The notes beneath the pieces were generated by a model that was not told the DNA's origin, made no database searches, and saw only the letters and a program-made list of their open reading frames with translations. DNA of 52,182 nt from Chitinophagaceae bacterium (GTDB lineage: Bacteria; Bacteroidota; Bacteroidia; Chitinophagales; Chitinophagaceae): the NCBI GenBank assembly GCA_004173355.1, contig SEAD01000017.1:1-52182 (forward strand), read 5' to 3'. Shown here one piece after another: positions 1 through 7,981 of this stretch (its first letter is position 1; each line of letters starts with the position of its first letter). The position numbers and the translations under genes are program-made.

Positions 1-1707
1 CCCCCATTCCTGCCAGGCACCTTTGTAGAGCCAGAGCCAGCAGTTACTGATCCAGGGATCACCGGCGGCCTTGATGCGTCGCAAGGCTTCCAGTACCACA
101 TTGAAACAAACGATATGTGTGCCATGCGGATCGGCAAAATCACCGGCGCAGTACACCTGTTCGGGCTGGATCTTTCTTAACAGATCGATCGTGATCTTCA
201 CATCCTTTTCCCCCATGGGTTTCTTTTCAATGGTCCCGGTCTCGTAAAACGGCAGGTTCATGAAGTGGATGCGGTCGTCACCCAGTCCCACATAACGACA
301 GGTGGCCGCTGCTTCGCCCCTTCGGATCAGTCCCTTGATATTACGGATGACTGGCGTATCCATCTGTCCCGGTTTTTTGGTGGAAATAAACTTCCGGGCA
401 TTCTTCAGGATCTTGTCCAATGTTTCCGTATCGGTGCCTGCTATCTGTTGCATGCCTACGGCAAAATCGAGATACCGCGTCACGAACTCATCGGTCACGG
501 CGATATTCCCGGAGGTCTGGTAGCCCACATGTACTTCATGGCCCTGGTCGTGCAGCCGCTGGAATGTGCCGCCCATGCTGATGATATCGTCATCGGGATG
601 GGGGGAGAATATAATTACCTTTTTTGGATAGGGTTCAGACCGCTCGGGGTGTTTGGGGATCACCGCATCGGGTTTGCCACCCGGCCAGCCGGTGATCGAA
701 TCGCGTAATAAATAATACACCTGCAGGTTGATGGCATAGGCATCGCCTTTTTCCGCTAAAAGATCACTAAGTCCAAAATTATTGTAATCTGTATTGGTGA
801 GACTCAATACCGGCTTACCCTGTCTGAGTGCCATATGGGTCACGGCTTTTTTGACCATCGCATCGGTCCATTCGATCTCGCCGGTGAGCCAGGGGGACTT
901 GAACCGGGTGAGTTCCGCTGCGGCGGCGGGGTCCACTACAAAAAGCACATCATCGTGGTTCTGCAACAGCGAGGCCGGTACCTGTTCGGAGTCGTCGAGT
1001 TCCACCGACTGCTGCACAGCCGATGCCTTGGCGGAACCCCAGGCCATCAACACTATTTTTTTGGAACGCAGGATGGTCGAGATCCCCATGGTAATCGCCA
1101 GTCGCGGTACCTCCGAGATATTGGCAAACTCAAACGAGTTGGCCAGCCGCGTGGAGTTATCCAGCGTAATCAGCCGCGTGCGCGAGTAAATCCCTGATCC
1201 CGGTTCATTGAACCCGATATGGCCGTTGTTCCCGATGCCGAGGATCTGGAGATCGATCCCGCCCGCATCGGCGATCTTTTTTTCATAGGCCGCGCAATGG
1301 GTCTTGATCTCACCCTTGGCCACCGTGCCATCGGGGATATGGATGTTTTCCGGGTGGATATCTACATGATCGAAAAGATTGGTCCGCATAAAGCGGTCGT
1401 AACTCTGCAGGGCTTCCTTGCTGATGGGGTAGTACTCATCGAGGTTGAAGGTGACTACATTTTTGAAGGAAAGGTTTTCTTCCCGGTGCAGGCGGACCAG
1501 TTCGGCATAAAGCGAACGCGGGGAGGAACCGGTGGCCAGTCCAAGGACACAGGGTTCGTTCCGGCTTTGCTTCTCCCGGATCAGTGCTGCCACCTGTGCC
1601 GCTACATAACGGGAGCCATCAGAAATGGTCGGAGCAATATGTACGGGGATTTTTTCGAAGCTGTCTGCGAGGTCCGGAACGGTAACTGGCCTGGTAATAC
1701 GTGTCAT
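1..1707 (-). CDS. nagB: Glucosamine-6-phosphate deaminase fused to LmbE/PIG-L-type domain (partial, 3' end off window)
   Basis: Converts glucosamine-6-phosphate to fructose-6-phosphate and ammonia, the last dedicated step of GlcNAc use. The first ~280 of 569 visible residues are a NagB domain, with the sugar-phosphate loop GLATGSSP, NLDEYYP and GIGNNGHIGFNEPGS. The second half is an LmbE/PIG-L-like domain with PHPDDD at about residues 369-374, the metal motif of that de-N-acetylase family. This long NagB form is common in Bacteroidota (family knowledge), where full length is about 640 residues, so roughly 70 are missing at the left edge. The start is fixed by an in-frame TGA directly before the ATG at 1707. 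It lies 88 bases behind the MFS gene on the same strand and probably has its own promoter as well. It would consume the GlcNAc freed by the GH20 of the same locus. The role of the LmbE half is unknown. Confidence 0.93.
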   Translation of the reverse strand, partial: MTRITRPVTVPDLADSFEKIPVHIAPTISDGSRYVAAQVAALIREKQSRNEPCVLGLATGSSPRSLYAELVRLHREENLSFKNVVTFNLDEYYPISKEALQSYDRFMRTNLFDHVDIHPENIHIPDGTVAKGEIKTHCAAYEKKIADAGGIDLQILGIGNNGHIGFNEPGSGIYSRTRLITLDNSTRLANSFEFANISEVPRLAITMGISTILRSKKIVLMAWGSAKASAVQQSVELDDSEQVPASLLQNHDDVLFVVDPAAAAELTRFKSPWLTGEIEWTDAMVKKAVTHMALRQGKPVLSLTNTDYNNFGLSDLLAEKGDAYAINLQVYYLLRDSITGWPGGKPDAVIPKHPERSEPYPKKVIIFSPHPDDDIISMGGTFQRLHDQGHEVHVGYQTSGNIAVTDEFVTRYLDFAVGMQQIAGTDTETLDKILKNARKFISTKKPGQMDTPVIRNIKGLIRRGEAAATCRYVGLGDDRIHFMNLPFYETGTIEKKPMGEKDVKITIDLLRKIQPEQVYCAGDFADPHGTHIVCFNVVLEALRRIKAAGDPWISNCWLWLYKGAWQEWG

Positions 1708-1729
1708 TCACGCGAAGTTATCCGGGTGC

Positions 1730-1737
1730 CACAGCTA
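1730..1737 (-). promoter_or_regulatory. Possible -7 box for nagB
   Basis: On the minus strand this reads TAGCTGTG, one mismatch from the Bacteroidota -7 consensus TAnnTTTG, 22 bases before the nagB ATG. The shared motif at 1753-1778 ends 15 bases upstream of it, a position suitable for an activator. No good -33 TTG is seen, so this is weak. Confidence 0.3.
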
Positions 1738-1752
1738 CTATTTTACATGAAT

Positions 1753-1778
1753 AAGACTTTCTTTTCTAAAAATCCGAC
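1753..1778 (+). promoter_or_regulatory. Shared 26-base motif, copy in front of nagB (candidate AraC operator)
   Basis: This stretch matches 25797-25822 at 23 of 26 positions by eye, without gaps. The common core is TTTT-N4-AAATCCGAC. The other copy lies between susC and araC, so both ends of the PUL carry it. Seen from nagB the core reads GTCGGATTT-N4-AAAA, the same orientation as the copy nearest susC. That it binds the divergent AraC regulator is an inference. Confidence 0.5.
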
Positions 1779-1795
1779 CGCGGACAGCATCTCCC

Positions 1796-3037
1796 CTATT
1801 GGTTTTTACCCCGGTATTCGTAGCCCTTCCAGCCAAACCAGGCCACCACAAAAAAACATAACATCGGTATGCTGTAAGAGATGGCCGTACTGTAATGTTC
1901 GGCAATAGTGCCCATGACATAGGGCATCACCGCCCCGCCAACAATCGTCATGATCAGGATAGACGCGCCTTTTTTTGTCTGCCTCCCCAGTCCGCGGAGA
2001 CCCAGGGCAAATATGGTGGCAAACATGATCGACTCAAAAAAGAACACACCCATCAGCGCATAAATCGAAAGCCATCCCTGGTTAACCACCACGGCTGCAC
2101 ACAACACAATATTGATAATGGCGAATACAAGCAGGAGGCTCTGGGGTGTAAACTTCCGCATCAGTGCCGTGCCGGCAAAACGCCCGATAGTAAACAGCAG
2201 CAGGCTGATGGAAAGCAGGTAAGATCCCTGGCTGTTGCCGATTGCGGGGTTATTATCGGTGCAGTAGTTCAGGAACAATGCAGCGATACCAACCTGCGCC
2301 GCGATATAAAAAAACTGCGTGATCACTGCTGCGCGGAAATGGCTTCTGCTGAACAGTGGTTCATTTACATCTGCCACCGTCTCCGATTCATCCACTTTGA
2401 TCTCCGGAAGTTTTGTTTTTACAAAAATCCCCGCAATCAGCAGCACGAGTATTGCGATCAGGATATAAACCGTTTTTACAGCGTCCAGGGAAGTGACTGC
2501 CGCTTCGCCTTCAAAGAAAAACAGAGCGCCGATCAATGGACCGGTGAATGCGCCTACACCATTGAAACTCTGCGCAAGGTTGATCCGGAAGCTGGCAGAC
2601 TCGGGTGCGCCGAGCACGGTTACATAAGGATTGGCGGCGGTTTCGAGGAACACGAGTCCGGATGCGAGGACAAACATGGACACCAGGAAAAACCGGAAAC
2701 TCAGGAGTTCAGCCGAGGGATAAAAAAGAAACGCACCGATCGCGTACAATACCAGTCCGAAAATAATCCCACGTTTGTATCCGAATTTTTCCATAAAATA
2801 ACCCGCGGGTAACGCAACCAGGAAATAGGCCCCGAAATAGGCCATCTGCAGCAGTGTTGACTGCGCCTTATCGATACCAAGTGCGTCCTGGAAATGTTTG
2901 TTCAATACATCCAGCAAACCATAAGCAAGCCCCCACAGGAGGAACAGGCTGGTAACAAGTGCGAAGGGCACCAGCATGGAGCGACCGGAAGTATTGTTGT
3001 CTTGCTGGAGAGTGGCAGGAATGTTCTGGATTGGCAT
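1796..3037 (-). CDS. FucP-family sugar:H+ symporter (MFS), fucose or GlcNAc importer
   Basis: Inner-membrane sugar/proton symporter of the FucP/NagP group, about 413 residues with twelve predicted helices. FucP hallmarks are present: an Asp in the first helix (WGLAYGLLDVL, matching FucP D46), FLETAANPYV containing the Glu equivalent to E135, and the NLAQSFNGVG motif. I chose the ATG at 3037 (MPIQN...); an in-frame GTG at 3079 would add 14 residues but has no signal to recommend it. It follows the GH92 gene by 80 bases and precedes nagB. The locus releases both L-fucose and GlcNAc, and the family transports either, so the substrate cannot be read from sequence; nagB next door favours GlcNAc and the two fucosidases favour fucose. 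Confidence 0.9.
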   Translation of the reverse strand: MPIQNIPATLQQDNNTSGRSMLVPFALVTSLFLLWGLAYGLLDVLNKHFQDALGIDKAQSTLLQMAYFGAYFLVALPAGYFMEKFGYKRGIIFGLVLYAIGAFLFYPSAELLSFRFFLVSMFVLASGLVFLETAANPYVTVLGAPESASFRINLAQSFNGVGAFTGPLIGALFFFEGEAAVTSLDAVKTVYILIAILVLLIAGIFVKTKLPEIKVDESETVADVNEPLFSRSHFRAAVITQFFYIAAQVGIAALFLNYCTDNNPAIGNSQGSYLLSISLLLFTIGRFAGTALMRKFTPQSLLLVFAIINIVLCAAVVVNQGWLSIYALMGVFFFESIMFATIFALGLRGLGRQTKKGASILIMTIVGGAVMPYVMGTIAEHYSTAISYSIPMLCFFVVAWFGWKGYEYRGKNQ

Positions 3038-3117
3038 CGCAGGTAATCGTTTGTAATTTGTAAAGACCGAATGTAACACCTATCGGGGTTTATCTGCTCC
3101 CGGAAAACATATTCTTT

Positions 3118-5361
3118 TTACTTATTTGAAATACCCCATGTACCCGATGGGGATGGTCCCATTTCAAATACAAGTGAACCACCTGACATCAGGTCGGCGT
3201 AATCAATGTAAGACAACGGGAATGGCTGGCCATTCCTGGTCACGGACTGGATATACCGGTTGACCCGGCTGTTATTCCTGGCCTCAATGTGCAGGGTGTT
3301 GCCATTGCCCACATCGATGATGGCATCATCAATCACAGGGCTGCCAAATACAAAATGCCCGCCGGCGGGATTGACCTGGTAGATGCCGAGCGCCGACAAT
3401 ACATACCAGGCGGACATCTGCCCTGCATCTTCATTGCCGCAGATGCCGTCATACCTGTCGGAATAAAGGCTGTCGAGGATATACCGGACCTTATCAGCAG
3501 TCTTCCAGGGTTGCCCGGAAAAGCTGTACAGGTAAGTAATATGATGGCTGGGTTCATTACCATGGGCATACATACCGATCAGACCGGAGATATCAGGTGA
3601 TGCATCCTTGCCCATATCCGCCTTCAGTGAAAAAAGTGAATCCAGTTTTTTATTGAACGCGTCCTTACCACCCATGAGCCGGATCAGTCCCTCCACATCA
3701 TGCGGGATCATCCAGCTGTACTGCCAGGAATTGCCTTCTGCAAAATCATCATACATATGGCGTGACTCGGAAGGATTAAACGGTGTCCGCCACTGGCTTT
3801 CAGACACCCGGCCCCTCACGAAACGGATTGTGGTATCAAAATAATTCCGGTAATTCCCTGCACGTGCACTGAACAGTTCGTAATCGGATTGTTTGCCCAT
3901 GTTTTTCGCCATCTCCGCCACAGCCCAGTCACTGATCGCATATTCCAGACCCATCGCTACCGATTCCACCATGCTGTCGGCAGGAATAAAACCCAGTGAT
4001 TTTACAAATGACATCCCCCTGGCATCCTGCATCTGCGTGGCGCGGACTGCCTCCCATGCAAGCGCTGTGTCAAAACCGCGTAAGCCTTTCAGGTAAGCAT
4101 CGGCCACCACCTGCACGGAACTGTTGCCGGGCATCGTGTTTGTTTCATTACCCACCAGGTGCCATACGGGCAACTTACCCTGCTGCTGGTAAATGGCCAG
4201 CATCGAACTTACCATATCATTCACCCGCGCAGGCTGGGTGATGGTAAACAGCGGATTGGCTGCGCGATACGTATCCCACAATGAAAAAGTGGTATAGTTG
4301 GAAAACGTAGCCTTTTTATAAACCTTCCCATCGGTACCGCGGTAATCGCCGTTATGGTCGTTGAACAGCGAGGGTGAAATCATCGTATGGTAAAGGGAGG
4401 TGTAAAAAGTTTTCAGCCGTGCCGTATCCGTGGTCCTGATCCTGATCTTTGACAATTCCTTTTCCCACTGCGCGGCGGCTTCCTTTTTTGCGGCTGCAAA
4501 ATCCCAGCCGGGTAACTCCGCGGCTATATTTCCCGCAGCATTCTCAACCGATACCGGGGAGATCCCGACTTTTACTCTTACCAAATCTTTTACCGGACCA
4601 AACCGCACAAAGGCGCGCAGCTTGCGACCGCTGGCGGCGGTCGTACTGACCACGGTAGCACTGTCATACACCGTCACCGACCGGATGGGTTGGGAAAACA
4701 ACGCGGTGAAATACACCTCCTGTTTTTTTGCCCAGCCTCTGGATTTCCGGATACCTGTGATGGTGGTATCATTAACCAGCTGGATGGATGTCTCCACTGG
4801 TGAATCCCACCCGATACCCGATTCAAGATCAATCATGATACCGGCAGTATCGGTGGCCGGGAAATGATACTGGTGAAATCCGACCCTTTGTGTGGCGGTG
4901 AGTTCAGCCTGTACATTGTATCGTTTCAGTCTTACCGAATAATACCCCGGAGCGGCGCTCTCTTCATTATGCGAATACAGGGAATAGTATCCCGGTCGCA
5001 CCCGCGGTCCATAACCGGTGGTAAACAATGAATCGGGCGTACCAGTGACCGGCATGAGCATGATATCACCCAGGTCCCCGATACCGGTGCCGCTGAGATG
5101 GGTATGTGAAAACCCGATCAGGATGGAGTCTGAATAATTGTAACCCGAACACCAGTCCCAGCCCTCGGTCATATTGACCGGTCCGAGTTGCACCGCACCA
5201 AATGGCTGGCTGGCACCGAGGAACACGTGCCCGTGCGAAGCGGTACCGATAAACGGATCCACAAACGCGACCAGGCTGCTGTTTGCCTGGTTTTGCTTTG
5301 ATGGACTGCAGGCGCCAACGGCAAACACGATCGCGCAAAAAGATAAAAATCGATGGAGCAT
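3118..5361 (-). CDS. GH92 family alpha-mannosidase, lipoprotein
   Basis: Calcium-dependent exo-alpha-mannosidase family that trims alpha-1,2/1,3/1,4/1,6-linked mannose from N-glycans. The 747 residues carry a lipoprotein signal ending VGAC, then GH92 landmarks: VDPFIGT near residue 34, GFSHTHLSGTG near 84, the PHDVEGL segment, GNEPSHH, and the C-terminal catalytic segment GNEDAGQMSAWY. Length is normal for the family. The ATG follows the stop of the GH3 gene with no gap (TAA-ATG), which implies translational coupling. GH92 members differ in linkage preference and this cannot be decided by eye. As a lipoprotein it is likely bound to the outer membrane, finishing oligosaccharides brought in by SusCD. 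Confidence 0.95.
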   Translation of the reverse strand: MLHRFLSFCAIVFAVGACSPSKQNQANSSLVAFVDPFIGTASHGHVFLGASQPFGAVQLGPVNMTEGWDWCSGYNYSDSILIGFSHTHLSGTGIGDLGDIMLMPVTGTPDSLFTTGYGPRVRPGYYSLYSHNEESAAPGYYSVRLKRYNVQAELTATQRVGFHQYHFPATDTAGIMIDLESGIGWDSPVETSIQLVNDTTITGIRKSRGWAKKQEVYFTALFSQPIRSVTVYDSATVVSTTAASGRKLRAFVRFGPVKDLVRVKVGISPVSVENAAGNIAAELPGWDFAAAKKEAAAQWEKELSKIRIRTTDTARLKTFYTSLYHTMISPSLFNDHNGDYRGTDGKVYKKATFSNYTTFSLWDTYRAANPLFTITQPARVNDMVSSMLAIYQQQGKLPVWHLVGNETNTMPGNSSVQVVADAYLKGLRGFDTALAWEAVRATQMQDARGMSFVKSLGFIPADSMVESVAMGLEYAISDWAVAEMAKNMGKQSDYELFSARAGNYRNYFDTTIRFVRGRVSESQWRTPFNPSESRHMYDDFAEGNSWQYSWMIPHDVEGLIRLMGGKDAFNKKLDSLFSLKADMGKDASPDISGLIGMYAHGNEPSHHITYLYSFSGQPWKTADKVRYILDSLYSDRYDGICGNEDAGQMSAWYVLSALGIYQVNPAGGHFVFGSPVIDDAIIDVGNGNTLHIEARNNSRVNRYIQSVTRNGQPFPLSYIDYADLMSGGSLVFEMGPSPSGTWGISNK

Positions 5362-7533
5362 TTATTTCCCGCTTTTTTTGATGGTGAAATTGCTCTCCAG
5401 TTTTTTGTCGAGCGAGTTGCTCCCGGCGATGATCCTGTAAGTTCCGGGGTACAGTTTCCATTTCTTTTCCGCCATATCCCATTTCTGCAGTTCGGCAACC
5501 GGGATAATAAAATCTGCACTTACTGCTGATCCCGCTTTGACAAACAATTTGCGGAATGCTTTCAGTTCGCGTGCGGGCATGCCGGGCAGGGAAGGGTAAC
5601 TGATATATACCTGGACCGTTTCATCTGCATCCGTGGCCGCATCATTTTTTACAGTGATGGCAAAACGGATGCTGTCCTGCCCGGGTGTAACTGCTGTTGG
5701 CAGGCTGGTGGAGGAGTAACTGAATTTTCCATAGGACAATCCATACCCAAACGGATACAGCACTTTTCCCTGGAAATAACGATAGGTGCGTCCCTGCATC
5801 GCATAATTGCCATAGTCAGGCAGGTCGGCAAATGAGTTATAAAAGGTAACCGGCAACCTGCCACCGGGTGATACTTTTCCAAACAATACATCGGCGAGTG
5901 CATTACCACCCTGTTCCCCGGGGTACCATGCCAGCAGGATCGCATCCACATAAGGTTCGATCGCGCCGAGGTCAACTGCGCTGCCCCCGGTGATCACGGC
6001 AACAATGGGTTTGCTGTTGTTTTTCCGAAGGGCTTTGATGTATGCAATATGCGATGCAGGCAGGCTGATATTATTCCGGTCCCCTTTGCCATCGGCGAGG
6101 AACGCGTCCCCTTCCTCCCCTTCATATACAGGGGTAAATCCGACAAATGCCAGTGTGATATCGGCATTACCCGCGGCCCAAGTACCACCGAAACGGGTAG
6201 TGTCGGTGAAGTCCGCACCCTGGTCGTATTCAACCCTTGTACCCGGACCTACGGCTGCCACTATCCCTTCCACAAAATTTACTGCCTTGGCGGATATGCC
6301 ATGATAATTACCAAGTAAGGCATCGAGCGAAGCGGCTACCGGACCGGCGATCATGATCGCGGGAAACTGGTCGGTCTTCAGCGGCAGGAGATTGTCCTTA
6401 TTTTTCAGCAGCACCATGGAACCCGATGCCATCCTGCGTGCAAGTGCCGTATGGTAAGCGTTGGAGATACTGTCGGCCCCGTATGAACTGTAGGGTATAT
6501 CTTTTTTTTCATCATAAAACCCAAGTTTCAGTTGTGTGCGTAACTGCGGCACCAGTGCAGCATTGATCTGCGCTTCGGTGAGTAATCCCTGTTCCACTGC
6601 TTTCATTACATCATCCTGGAGCAGGTTGCTGCAATCCAGGTTCACACCGGCTTTGATCGCTTCAGCGGCAGTCACCACACTATTGGGCAGCACCTTGTGA
6701 CGGAGCCAGATATCCTCGAGTGCCCAGCAATCGGTCACCACATGTCCGCCGAACTTCCATTCATTCCGCAGGATATTTTTCAGCAATGTATTGCCGGTAC
6801 AACAGGGTTCATCATTCACCCGGTTGTACCCGCACATCACGGATTCCACACCCGCATCCACGAGGCGCCTGAAAGCATAGAGATAGGTTTCCCGGAGGTC
6901 CTTTTCACTCACTACGGCATTGAATGTATGACGGCCGGCTTCTGGTCCGCTGTGTACGGCAAAATGTTTGGCGCAGGCCGATGTCTTGAGATAGACCGGG
7001 TCATTCCCCTGCAGCCCCCTGACAAAAGCAGTGCCCATGGTCGCCGTCAGGAAGGGGTCTTCACCATAAGTCTCCTGGCCCCGCCCCCAGCGCGGATCGC
7101 GGAAGATATTGATATTGGGCGACCAGAATGTAAGCCCCATGTATTGCAGTCGACGTTCTTTCGCCACTGCCAGGTTATATTTTGCACGGGCTTCCGTGGA
7201 AATCACCGAAGCCACTTCAAATAAGAGTTCATTGTCGAAACTCGCCGCCATACCGATGGCCTGCGGGAATACCGTTGCCTGGCCGGCCCGCGCAACGCCG
7301 TGCAATGCTTCATTCCACCAGTTGTAGGCAGGGATCCCCAGCCGGTCGACGGCCTTGCTCCGGTAACCAAGCAGGCTGATTTTTTCGGGCAGGGTCATAC
7401 GTGACACGAGGTCTGCGGCACGCTGTTCAATTGTGGCTTTATTGTTCCGGAAAAGCATATCCGCCTGCGCATATCCGGTCAGTCCGGAGAGGGCCAGCGC
7501 GGAAAGCAGGCAGGACCTGACTAATTTTTTCAT
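5362..7533 (-). CDS. GH3 family glycosidase, beta-xylosidase-like
   Basis: Retaining exo-beta-glycosidase of GH3 with signal peptide, TIM barrel, alpha/beta sandwich and C-terminal fibronectin-III-like domain. The sequences YNWWNEALHGVAR and WSPNINIFRDPRWGRGQETYGEDP are typical of the xylosidase branch rather than of BglX-type beta-glucosidases (family knowledge). The catalytic Asp is in VVTDCWAL at about residue 268 of the ATG start. I prefer the ATG at 7533 (MKKLVRSC..., clean signal peptide); a GTG at 7551 overlaps the stop of the mutarotase gene as GTGA and is possible. In a locus otherwise built for N-glycans, a beta-xylosidase would fit the beta-1,2-xylose of plant N-glycans. beta-glucosidase activity is the main alternative. 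Confidence 0.92.
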   Translation of the reverse strand: MKKLVRSCLLSALALSGLTGYAQADMLFRNNKATIEQRAADLVSRMTLPEKISLLGYRSKAVDRLGIPAYNWWNEALHGVARAGQATVFPQAIGMAASFDNELLFEVASVISTEARAKYNLAVAKERRLQYMGLTFWSPNINIFRDPRWGRGQETYGEDPFLTATMGTAFVRGLQGNDPVYLKTSACAKHFAVHSGPEAGRHTFNAVVSEKDLRETYLYAFRRLVDAGVESVMCGYNRVNDEPCCTGNTLLKNILRNEWKFGGHVVTDCWALEDIWLRHKVLPNSVVTAAEAIKAGVNLDCSNLLQDDVMKAVEQGLLTEAQINAALVPQLRTQLKLGFYDEKKDIPYSSYGADSISNAYHTALARRMASGSMVLLKNKDNLLPLKTDQFPAIMIAGPVAASLDALLGNYHGISAKAVNFVEGIVAAVGPGTRVEYDQGADFTDTTRFGGTWAAGNADITLAFVGFTPVYEGEEGDAFLADGKGDRNNISLPASHIAYIKALRKNNSKPIVAVITGGSAVDLGAIEPYVDAILLAWYPGEQGGNALADVLFGKVSPGGRLPVTFYNSFADLPDYGNYAMQGRTYRYFQGKVLYPFGYGLSYGKFSYSSTSLPTAVTPGQDSIRFAITVKNDAATDADETVQVYISYPSLPGMPARELKAFRKLFVKAGSAVSADFIIPVAELQKWDMAEKKWKLYPGTYRIIAGSNSLDKKLESNFTIKKSGK

Positions 7534-7547
7534 ACCTGAAATTGATT

Positions 7548-7916
7548 TCACCGGTTAGTGGCGGGTTGTGGCCTGACGCCGTCCTGGTCCAGTTCAAATA
7601 TTTTGTCCATCAGCATCCATTTTTCGCCGGGTCTCGACACCGGTAATGCCTGCTGGTATTTCCACATCAGGTTTTCCCAGGCCTGCACGGCAGGATTGTT
7701 CTGGTCCGCTTCCGCCTTCTGGCCGAAGTCAAAATCATCCGGCACTTCCATAAACATTACGAGACGGGTATCATACCGGTAGATCTCCATGGAGTATACA
7801 CCGGCGCTGCGGATCGAGTGCACGATCTCCGGCCATACCGCCTGGTGGTGTTCTTCATATTCGCGGATCAGTTCCGGATCATTTTTCAAATCGAGTGTCA
7901 TGCAATATCGAATCAT
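7548..7916 (-). CDS. RhaM-family sugar mutarotase (L-rhamnose/L-fucose mutarotase)
   Basis: Small cytoplasmic enzyme that would interconvert alpha and beta anomers of a 6-deoxyhexose. Its 122 residues match the COG3254 fold along the whole length: MIRYCMTLDLK at the start, EYEEHHQAVWPEIVHSIR with its conserved His, and the late W-K-LMDKIFEL segment. The family is named for L-rhamnose mutarotase; relatives are linked to L-fucose pathways in other bacteria. Two fucosidase genes lie directly upstream and no rhamnosidase is in the window, so L-fucose is the likelier substrate here (inference). It overlaps or nearly touches the GH3 gene. A perfect -7 box lies 39 bases upstream. Confidence 0.88.
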   Translation of the reverse strand: MIRYCMTLDLKNDPELIREYEEHHQAVWPEIVHSIRSAGVYSMEIYRYDTRLVMFMEVPDDFDFGQKAEADQNNPAVQAWENLMWKYQQALPVSRPGEKWMLMDKIFELDQDGVRPQPATNR

Positions 7917-7954
7917 ACATTTCCATTGGTTGGTAAGTGGCGGGAATGGCTTTT

Positions 7955-7962
7955 CAAATATA
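7955..7962 (-). promoter_or_regulatory. Possible internal promoter -7 box
   Basis: On the minus strand this is TATATTTG, a perfect match to TAnnTTTG, in the 65-base gap between the GH29 gene and the mutarotase gene. No TTG is seen at the expected -33 distance. It could give extra transcription of mutarotase, GH3, GH92 and the transporter. Confidence 0.35.
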
Positions 7963-7981
7963 TTCCTTTGTCATATCAGAA

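Noticed and set aside
265-1908. Several long plus-strand open frames across the left edge
   Set aside because: They lie opposite the NagB-LmbE gene, whose protein has clear motifs and codon pattern on the minus strand. None of the plus-strand products resembles a known protein.
4877-6141. Further copies of AAATCCGAC near 4877 and 6132 as regulator sites
   Set aside because: Both are inside coding regions as codons for Val-Gly-Phe on the minus strand and lack the TTTT eight bases before the core.
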